16,170 nucleotides of DNA from JAVWHX01 sp036639875 (GTDB lineage Bacteria > Bacillota_I > Bacilli_A > Erysipelotrichales > Coprobacillaceae): contig JAVWHX010000052.1 of assembly GCA_036639875.1 (NCBI GenBank), positions 1 through 16,170 on the forward strand, written 5' to 3'. The number at the start of each line of letters is the position of its first letter. The first letter of the stretch is position 1. Positions 7,140 to 14,500 of the stretch are shown here, piece after piece. Under the pieces are notes generated by a model. The model did no database searches, was not told the DNA's origin, and saw only the letters and a program-made list of their open reading frames with translations. Made by a program: the position numbers and the translations under genes.

Positions 7140-8120
7140 ATGAAAACAATTGCAATTGTAGCAACTGGTGGAACAATCGCAGGAACTGGACAACTTGGAA
7201 AAGCTGCTCATTATCGTGCTGGAGAAATTAGTGTTGATCAAATCATTGAATCAATTCCATTAATAAAAGAGGTTGCACATATTAAGGAATATGAATTAAT
7301 GAGTATTGATAGTAATGAAATGAATATTCCAAGATGGATAGAATTAGCTAATCAGATTAATGAAATTGTTAAAGATGAAACGATTGATGGTGTTGTTGTA
7401 ACACATGGAACAGATACGTTAGATGAAACAGCCTATTTTTTAACATTAACATTAAATACGACAAAACCAGTCGTCTTAACAGGTGCTATGCGTCCTGCAA
7501 CAGCAACATCTGCTGATGGACCTTTTAATTTATATCAAGCTGTTTGTTTAGCAACTCATCATGAAGCACATCATCAAGGAGTTATGGCATTGTTTTCTAA
7601 TACAATCTTTTCAGGTAGAGATATTCAAAAAATTAATAATTATAAAATTGATGCATTTGATCAAAGAGCATTTAGTTGTTTAGGATATATGCAAGATCAT
7701 GAAGCTTATTTCTTTTCAAGAACATTTAAAATACATACTCTAGCATCACGATTTTCAAAAGATGTTCTCAATCAATTACCAGAAGTTGCTATTGCATATT
7801 TTTATGCTGGGGCATCTTCACAAATCTTATATGATATGGCTAAATATCATCAAGGGATTGTTATTGCAGGGAGTGGGAATGGAAATTATAGTCAAAGTTG
7901 GCTTCATGCGATTGAGGATTTATCAAAACAAGGAATTCTTTTTGTAAGGGCATCTAGAGTTAATGAGGGGATTATTTTTGATGATGCGATATTTGATCCA
8001 CATCATTATTGTATTGCTGCTAATACATTATCAGCACAAAAAGCACGTGTGTTATTAATGCTTGCTTTATCACAAACAAAAGATAAGAAGGAAATAGTGG
8101 GTATATTTAATGAATATTAA
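7140..8120 (+). CDS. L-asparaginase, type II-like sequence without signal peptide
   Basis: The enzyme hydrolyses L-asparagine to aspartate and ammonia. The 326-residue sequence follows E. coli AnsB along its whole length. The active-site residues fall at matching places: T12 (TGGTIAG), Y25, S58 (DSNEMN), T91-D92 (HGTDT) and K164 (GRDIQK). GAMRPATATSADGPFN and SAGSGNGN-like segments are also typical, and it ends with QKARVLLMLALSQTKD and IFNEY. AnsB enzymes are usually exported; here the protein starts directly at the first strand (MKTIAIVATGG), so it should be cytoplasmic. I prefer ATG 7140 behind GGTGA over ATG 7119, which lies at the predicted transcript start. Its end overlaps the transporter start by 11 bases. 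Glutaminase activity cannot be ruled out. Confidence 0.92.
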   Translation: MKTIAIVATGGTIAGTGQLGKAAHYRAGEISVDQIIESIPLIKEVAHIKEYELMSIDSNEMNIPRWIELANQINEIVKDETIDGVVVTHGTDTLDETAYFLTLTLNTTKPVVLTGAMRPATATSADGPFNLYQAVCLATHHEAHHQGVMALFSNTIFSGRDIQKINNYKIDAFDQRAFSCLGYMQDHEAYFFSRTFKIHTLASRFSKDVLNQLPEVAIAYFYAGASSQILYDMAKYHQGIVIAGSGNGNYSQSWLHAIEDLSKQGILFVRASRVNEGIIFDDAIFDPHHYCIAANTLSAQKARVLLMLALSQTKDKKEIVGIFNEY

Positions 8121-9018
8121 GAATAAAGGGATTATGTTTACAATGGTTGCAACAATTATTTTTGGGATTACACCAATCATAGGTAAGTTAACATATGTCA
8201 TGGGGAATAATGGAATACAATTAGCTTTTTTAAGACACTTTTTCGTTTTGCCTTTATTTTTCATTGTATTAATTTATAAGAAGATATCTTTGAAAGTTTC
8301 TAGAAAACAATTTGTTGATATCTTAAAGGTAGGTTTGATTGGTAATGCATTAACTGTTATTTTATTATATTCATCGTATTCTTATATAAGTGTAGGAAGT
8401 GCAACTGTTTTACATTTCTTATATCCTATCTTTGTATGTATTCTTAATTTTGTAGTCTATAAACAATCTTTAAATAAGAGACAATTAGGGTGTTTGATTT
8501 TAGCTATTCTAGGAATCATTTGTTTTATTGAACCAAGTGCATCTTCAATGTTGGGATTCTTTTTGGCTTTGATTTCTGGTGTTACATTTGCTTATTATAT
8601 GGTTGGTATGGATCATTCATCAATTAAAGAAATAGATATTTCATTATTTAATTTTTATTTGGTATTGATGAATTCACTTGTTATGGGAGCTCTTGCTTAT
8701 TTTACAAATCAATTGTCTGTTTTACCAATGATAGGATATTTTTATTGTTTATTGGTTGCTGTATTTACTTCTTTTATTGGTGTTGTTTTATTACAAAAGG
8801 GAATTCAATTATTGGGTTCATCACAAGCAGCTATTCTTTCAACTTTAGAACCTATTACAAGTATTATTGTTGGTATAATCTTTTTGAATGAGTCATTAAC
8901 TGTTATGAAGTTTTTAGGATGTATGCTTATTTTCGTTTCAACAGTTATTTTGATAAAAAGTCAATCACATGAGACTGTAGAGAATAGAGAAGGGGTATTA
9001 TATGAAGAATGTCAATGA
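8110..9018 (+). CDS. EamA-family (DMT superfamily) transporter
   Basis: The 302-residue protein has about ten predicted membrane helices in two EamA repeats. Each repeat ends with the usual helix pattern, for example VGSATVLHFLYPIF with GCLILAILGIICF, and GSSQAAILSTLEPITSIIVGIIFLNESLT with FLGCMLIFVSTVIL. These proteins carry metabolites such as amino acids or nucleosides; the substrate is not visible in sequence. It overlaps the asparaginase end by 11 bases and the kinase start by 17 bases, so the three genes are co-transcribed and probably translationally coupled. The ribosome site before ATG 8110 is weak (AGTGGG), fitting coupling to the upstream gene. A link to asparagine/aspartate transport is inference from position only. 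Confidence 0.9.
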   Translation: MNIKNKGIMFTMVATIIFGITPIIGKLTYVMGNNGIQLAFLRHFFVLPLFFIVLIYKKISLKVSRKQFVDILKVGLIGNALTVILLYSSYSYISVGSATVLHFLYPIFVCILNFVVYKQSLNKRQLGCLILAILGIICFIEPSASSMLGFFLALISGVTFAYYMVGMDHSSIKEIDISLFNFYLVLMNSLVMGALAYFTNQLSVLPMIGYFYCLLVAVFTSFIGVVLLQKGIQLLGSSQAAILSTLEPITSIIVGIIFLNESLTVMKFLGCMLIFVSTVILIKSQSHETVENREGVLYEECQ

Positions 9019-9556
9019 ACTGATAACTTATCTTCAAGAAAAAGAGTCTTTTGTTCTTGCGATTGATGGGATGTGTGCATCTGGCAAGACAACATTGGCA
9101 AAAAGAATAAGTGAAGAATTAGACTGTATCGTATTTCATATTGATGATTTTTATCTACCAAAAGACAAACGTACTCAAACCAGATTAAAACAACCAGCTG
9201 GTCATATTGATTATGAAAGATTTGAAGAAACTGTGTTAAAACCAATATCAAACAAACAAGAAGTTCATTATCAACCATATCTATGTTCAACAATGACGTA
9301 TAGTTCAACAATAACATCTATTGCTTATCATCCTAGAATTATTATTGAAGGAAGTTATTCTTTGTATCCTACCTTACTTCCTTATTATACAGATATCATA
9401 ACGCTAAGAATCAAATCAGAATTACAAAAAGAAAGATTGTTAAAAAGAAATCCTAATAGAATAAATCAGTTCTTAGAAAAGTGGATTCCATTAGAAGAAT
9501 ATTATTTTTCTTATTATCAAATCTTTGATAACCATCCAACTCTTTTTATAGAATAA
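9002..9556 (+). CDS. Small P-loop kinase, uridine kinase-like
   Basis: The 184-residue protein begins with a Walker A loop GMCASGKTT (residues 23-31). HIDDFY (46-51) follows, the acidic motif found after the P-loop in uridine kinase/phosphoribulokinase/pantothenate kinase-like enzymes. IIIEGSYSL near residue 115 is another typical strand motif, and arginine-rich residues (KERLLKRNPNR) that could form the lid lie near the C-terminus. It probably phosphorylates a small molecule with an alcohol group; the substrate is unknown and it is shorter than classical Udk. The ATG at 9002 follows AGAAGGGG (8989-8996) and lies inside the end of the transporter gene. No clear terminator follows before the next gene's -10 box. 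Confidence 0.82.
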   Translation: MKNVNELITYLQEKESFVLAIDGMCASGKTTLAKRISEELDCIVFHIDDFYLPKDKRTQTRLKQPAGHIDYERFEETVLKPISNKQEVHYQPYLCSTMTYSSTITSIAYHPRIIIEGSYSLYPTLLPYYTDIITLRIKSELQKERLLKRNPNRINQFLEKWIPLEEYYFSYYQIFDNHPTLFIE

Positions 9557-9580
9557 TAGCATTTCTTGATAAGTCAAACA

Positions 9581-9586
9581 TATAAT
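9581..9586 (+). promoter_or_regulatory. Possible -10 box of the 129-residue protein gene
   Basis: A perfect TATAAT lies 14 bases before ATG 9601. The ribosome site GGTGAT (9592-9597) covers the predicted transcript start, so the leader would be about eight to ten bases. No matching -35 is seen, and read-through from the kinase gene remains possible. Confidence 0.4.
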
Positions 9587-9600
9587 ATATGGGTGATACG

Positions 9601-9990
9601 ATGATATTAAATGAAAATGAAGTTTCTACATGTATGGAATATGCTTTAAAACCATTGTTAAAAACATATTCTGTTTATATTAAAGAATCTCAACTCTTTA
9701 TTCAAGATGATCATATTGAAATTAAGGCTGTTGTGATTTATCAAGATCATGTTTTTGATCTCAATACATCTTTTCAAATTGCATATAAAAATAAATGCCT
9801 TTGTTTTTATGAAATTGATGGAAAAGTTGAATATTTATTTTTACAACTAAATGTAATGAGTATATTACAACAAGTATTAAATGATGAACATATTCATTTT
9901 AAAAGCAATACTTGTTATTATGAATGTGATTTACCAATTGAAGATATTCATATCCAAGATAAACAATTGTGTGTTATCTTAAAAGAATAA
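9601..9990 (+). CDS. Hypothetical protein, 129 residues
   Basis: I do not recognise this family. The protein has no signal peptide or membrane helix and should be cytoplasmic or loosely attached. It is rich in short beta-type strands (KTYSVYIKESQLFIQDDHI, EIKAVVIYQDHVFDL, KCLCFYEIDGKVEYLFLQL) and has several cysteines and histidines without a metal-motif spacing I recognise. The alternation of hydrophobic and charged residues suggests a small beta-rich fold. The frame can begin at ATG 9589, but GGTGA (9592-9596) overlaps those codons, so ATG 9601 is preferred. Codon use matches the neighbours. A strong terminator follows at 10000. Confidence 0.75.
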   Translation: MILNENEVSTCMEYALKPLLKTYSVYIKESQLFIQDDHIEIKAVVIYQDHVFDLNTSFQIAYKNKCLCFYEIDGKVEYLFLQLNVMSILQQVLNDEHIHFKSNTCYYECDLPIEDIHIQDKQLCVILKE

Positions 9991-9999
9991 AATAAAAAT

Positions 10000-10038
10000 A
10001 AATACTATGAATAGATAATATTTGTAGTATTTTTTTAT
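10000..10038 (+). terminator. Rho-independent terminator
   Basis: AAATACTATGAAT (10000-10012) pairs with ATTTGTAGTATTT (10020-10032), 13 bases with two G.T wobbles, around a seven-base loop, followed by a run of T. It closes the transcript ending with the 129-residue protein gene. Between it and 10240 I see no convincing gene; a six-codon frame at 10094 is too short to call. TTGTAA (10144-10149) with TATGAC (10166-10171) could be a weak promoter for the regulator. Confidence 0.88.
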
Positions 10039-10239
10039 TTTGAGGAGTACTGTTAAATAAAGGGTATCATAAATATTGAAAAGAAAGGGGATATGAGAAT
10101 CAAAAATAAATAAATAATGACTTCTTTTGAATGACTCTTGTTTTTGTAAGAAAGTATTATCTTTTTATGACTATCGGTAATAATGTGGAATAAAAAGAGT
10201 GAGAATTCATACAGTGTTAAAGGAGGTATATAAACAATT

Positions 10240-11418
10240 ATGGATAATAAGATATTAAAAGTATCACTCTTTAACGAAATATCATTTGAATATCAAAATA
10301 ATAAATATAATTTAGAAAGTTATCTTACTAAACAGTTGTTAAATTTACTTGAGATATTAATATTAAGTTATGGTAATCAAGTAACAACGGATTCTCTTGT
10401 GAATATTCTTTGGCAAGAAAGTGAAAATCCAAGAAGTTCTTTAAAATTTCATGTTTTTAAATTACGTAAATCATTAAAACAAATATCTGGTCTTGAAGAT
10501 ATTGATTTTATTATAACTACAAAAAGTGGTTATCAATTTAAACCTAATATTGAATGCTATGTAGATACATATATCTTTCAAAAGAATCATCTTTGTATTG
10601 ATAATGACAGAGTTTTAACAAAAGAAACTCTTATAAATGCAGAAACTATTGAAAAAATATATACTGGATTGTTAAAACACGATTCTAATTATGTATGGTT
10701 TTTACAAATTGAAGAATATTATCATAATATCTACATTAATGTTGTTCATCAATTATGTGATTATTACTTTCAATATAATATGAACGACAATGTGAAAAAG
10801 ATGACATTAAAAGCTATAAGAATTGATCCTATAAATGAATTTAATCATTTATCTTATATTCAATCACTTATAAATTCAAAAGAATATAAACAAGCTTTTG
10901 AATATTATCAAAGAGCGGTAAAGATGTTAGAAGATGTTTATGCAATAACTTTATCTGATAAGATGAAAGAACTTTATGAATTGCTAATCAATGGAATGGA
11001 AGAAAAAGGGAATGTTGTATCTATTATAGAAGATTTTAAGAAAAGAGAGTGTGAAAAAGGAGCGTTTTATTGCGAACAATCAATATTTAACTATATATAT
11101 GATATGAAATTAAGGAGTTCTAATAGAAATATGTCTAAGTATTATCTGTTTGTATTCGAACTCTTTCCAAAGTCTAATATACAAAAAGATATTCCAAGAA
11201 TAAAAATGACGATTCAGCAATCCCTAAGAAGTGGAGATGTTTTTACAAGAATTAGTAAGTATCAATTTTTAGCATTGTTATCTTGTGAAAACAGTGAAAT
11301 AGGACATAGTATTGCTCAACGCATAACAAAAAACATTCGTAAGAAAATAGGTGTTCAAAAAGCAACAGTTAATTATTACATCGATAAAGTTATTGATAAT
11401 GAAGGTAAAGGAAAATAA
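10240..11418 (+). CDS. BTAD/winged-helix transcriptional regulator with degenerate GGDEF-like C-terminal domain
   Basis: The 392-residue protein starts with an OmpR/SARP-type winged helix (about 1-102): KQLLNLLEILILSYGNQVTTDSL, then the recognition-helix region SSLKFHVFKLRKSL and the wing IITTKSGYQF. A helical bacterial transcriptional activation domain (about 105-250) with TPR-like repeats follows. Residues about 270-380 look like a GGDEF fold: a YYLFVFEL strand, a long helix, then RSGDVFTRISKYQFLALLS, where RISKYQF sits in the place of R-GGDEF. The catalytic residues are gone, so it should not make cyclic-di-GMP but could bind a ligand or dimerise. SD AAGGAGG (10220-10226) lies 13 bases before ATG 10240, rather far. 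No terminator separates it from the surface protein 133 bases downstream, so that protein is a likely target or operon partner. The GGDEF assignment is by pattern only. Confidence 0.8.
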   Translation: MDNKILKVSLFNEISFEYQNNKYNLESYLTKQLLNLLEILILSYGNQVTTDSLVNILWQESENPRSSLKFHVFKLRKSLKQISGLEDIDFIITTKSGYQFKPNIECYVDTYIFQKNHLCIDNDRVLTKETLINAETIEKIYTGLLKHDSNYVWFLQIEEYYHNIYINVVHQLCDYYFQYNMNDNVKKMTLKAIRIDPINEFNHLSYIQSLINSKEYKQAFEYYQRAVKMLEDVYAITLSDKMKELYELLINGMEEKGNVVSIIEDFKKRECEKGAFYCEQSIFNYIYDMKLRSSNRNMSKYYLFVFELFPKSNIQKDIPRIKMTIQQSLRSGDVFTRISKYQFLALLSCENSEIGHSIAQRITKNIRKKIGVQKATVNYYIDKVIDNEGKGK

Positions 11419-11489
11419 GTTTCTTTTATCTTTTTTTGTTTTGTGAAATTAATCCAAAATCTTTTGAGAAACTAACCGGATTCTAACTC

Positions 11490-11506
11490 ATATTCATATA
11501 GAATAT
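11490..11506 (+). promoter_or_regulatory. Inverted repeat before the surface protein gene, possible operator
   Basis: ATATTC (11490-11495) and GAATAT (11501-11506) flank ATATA, about 45 bases before the start codon of the surface protein. It lies in the promoter region (possible -10 boxes TATAGA at 11497 or TATAAG at 11512). It could be a binding site for the upstream regulator, but AT-rich palindromes of this size can occur by chance. Confidence 0.25.
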
Positions 11507-11551
11507 ATGTGTATAAGAGAACATAAATAATTATAAAAAAGGAGAAAGCGT

Positions 11552-14500
11552 ATGAAAAAAAGTGTGAAAAAAAAGATATTTGTCTTGGCTCTGTCTTTAG
11601 CAATGTGTTTGCAGTTTATAGGTGTTGGAACCCAGGCTGTTAATGCAGCTTCTAAAACTGATATTTCTACTAAAAATGTTATTGACTCTACTGATGTAAC
11701 AGAAAAAATAAAAGTTGAAATATCAGGAGTGAAAGGGGAAACAGAAGCTAGTGTAGATTTGGGAGTCATAGTTGCACCAAAATATACAGGTTATACATTT
11801 GTTAATGCGACTGTTGACGGAGATGTTATTAACTACATTGGAACATATAAAGGTGATAAGTATTATGCAAATACTGATATTTCAGATTCTGCAACTTATT
11901 TATTAGGTGATTCAAAAGTTAAACTCAATTATACAAAAGAAGTCAGTGTATATAATATTAAGTACACTTATGATGCAAAGCTTTTGAATGTTGTTGGTGA
12001 AAAAACAGCTAATGCTGAAACTAATCTTAAATTCCGTGTTGAGAATAAAGATCATACAAATTATCAAATAGATTCAGTAACTGCTAATGATAAGTTGTTA
12101 ACAATTAATGAAGATGGTTATTATGTTATTGATAATATTCAAAATGATATTGACGTTATAATTACTGTTAGTAAGATAACTCAATACAATGTAACATATA
12201 ACGGTACTAATTTAATCAGTGCAAAATTTATTGGTAGTAAAACAGTTGAAAGAAATAAGCAATGGGAAGGGGTTATTTTTTCAAAATATTTAAATGGAAG
12301 CTCTGGTCCTGGAACATTGAATTCAATTGTATTAAATGGTGTATATTTAAATATTCCTAAAGGCAATAAGAAAAATGAAACGAAAACAACAAACATTCCT
12401 GGTACTGGGATAGTGTCAGTCAATTTATTAAAGGGTACTAGTGATTATGGAAAGGGTTATACTTATACAATTACTGTTCAAGATGTGAAATCAGACTTAC
12501 ATTTTGTTCCAGCACTTTACTTAAACGAAAATGACATAGCAATTTCTTCACTAAGTGGATTAAGTGTTTACTATTGGACTGGTAAAGATTTGCGAGCTTT
12601 AGAAGTGGGTGACATGATTGAAAAGGATCCAAAAACTGCTGTTTTCTTTGTGAAAACAAAACTAGGTTATGAAGCAGTTAAGGCTTCTGGAACAGGTACA
12701 AAAATTATCGAAAGAATAAATGATGTTGATGAAATTAAAAATGTTTTAGGTGGATATTCAGATGCGAAAGCTGCTGCGGAAGCAAAAGGATGTAACTATG
12801 TTATGTACTATAGTGATTCAAGTGTAGAACATCGAATAGTTGAACTTTCTTCTCGTTTGATTGATTATACAGTTAAGTATGATTTAAATGGAGCTCAATC
12901 TGAAGCTATTATAGATAATCAAAAATATAATATTGAAAATAATAAGATTATTACTGTATCAAAAGAAACTCCTATAAAAGATGGTTTTACTTTTACTGGT
13001 TGGAAAAATAAAGAGACTGGCATAATATATAAATCTGGAAATGAAATTTTGTTAAATGAAAAACTATTGAATGCGTTGAAAACAAATGAGATTAAGTTGG
13101 TAGCGCAATGGGTGAAGAATGATGAAGTAAAAACATCTTCATATCAAATTCATTATTTCTTTGAACAAGAAAATGGAACTTTCATAGAAAATAAATCGCT
13201 TAGAAAAACAATTAATGATGCATATATCAATAAAACAGTTTTCTTGAATGAAACACATTTAAACCCAATTGGTATTTATGAATTTGATGAATCAAATAAA
13301 AATAATGTAATGACAACAGTTGTTTTATCATCAAATCAAACAATTCCTTTAAAAGCATATTATGTTATCGCAAAAAGAACTCTTTCTTATGATAAAGGAA
13401 CAGCTTTAACTGGAGAAGTTCCTCAAGAAAAAACTTATTTAAAAGATACGAATGCTATAATTTCTGCGAATACAGGGAACTTAGTGGGTCCTTATACTGA
13501 TAAAAATGATTCATATTTTGTATGTTGGAAATCAGACAGCGTATATTATTTGGTTGGTAGTGAAGTTAAAATGAGTAGTAATCTAAAATTAGTTCCTGTT
13601 TTTGCAGGCGATTTGAAAAATGATACAACATTAAACTTTACAACTGATGGAAATGGAACGATTGTAGGACGTAATCAATTTGTGACTCCTTCAACATATT
13701 CATTTGGTAAAGTTATTCTAAGTGAAGCTGAACTTCCTCAAGTTAATGCAAATAAAGGTTATAAGTTTGATGGATGGTATGATGCTCAAGATTCTAAAAA
13801 ACCTGTGAAGATAGCATCTTCTTCAACTGAACTTTATAACTATATAAAAAATTTAACTGCGACTACAACAATTGAAGCTAAGTTTATAAGAGATGAAACT
13901 CAAACTCATAGTCTTTCATATAATGTTGAATATTATAAAGGGGATACTCTTACTGAGGCGTTAAATTCAAATGTAGCATTCACTGAAAAAGTTTCTGATG
14001 ATAAAGCGTGGGCTGGAGATACAACTTTAGCATTAAAATATAATCATGAGAAGTTTGAAGGTTATATTGTAGAATTAACAGATCCTAAAATATTACCAGA
14101 GAGAGTTGAAAATGGTTCGACTGTCAAAATATACAATACAAGAGATATGAGTAAATGGACAACAATTAAGTTCATTGCAGGTCAGGGATTATTAAATGAT
14201 CAAGATAAGGATTTTGAAACGAATAAAGTTCTTATTGGTAAGACTTTTGATTCTCAAAAGATTACGTATCCAAATGTAACAGCAAAATCTGGTTGGATAT
14301 TTAATGGTTGGGATGTTAAATTTGATAAAGAGACTATAATTACAAAAGATATGATAATTACTGCTCTATATCTTGAAGATAAAAATAAAGATGGCATTCC
14401 TGATAAAGATCAATATGTAACTGTAACTTTTGATGCAGGAACATATGGGAATTATAAAGGTCAACAAACTGTTAAGACTGAAAAGATGTTACCAGGAGAT

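Noticed and set aside
10094..10114. Six-codon frame with a GGGG purine run before it, upstream of the regulator
   Set aside because: Too short to support, with no repeated regulatory codons and no attenuator hairpin after it.
11418..11473. AGTTTCT ... AGAAACT inverted repeat after the regulator stop as a terminator
   Set aside because: Only seven pairs with a loop of more than 40 bases and no T-run after the second arm.
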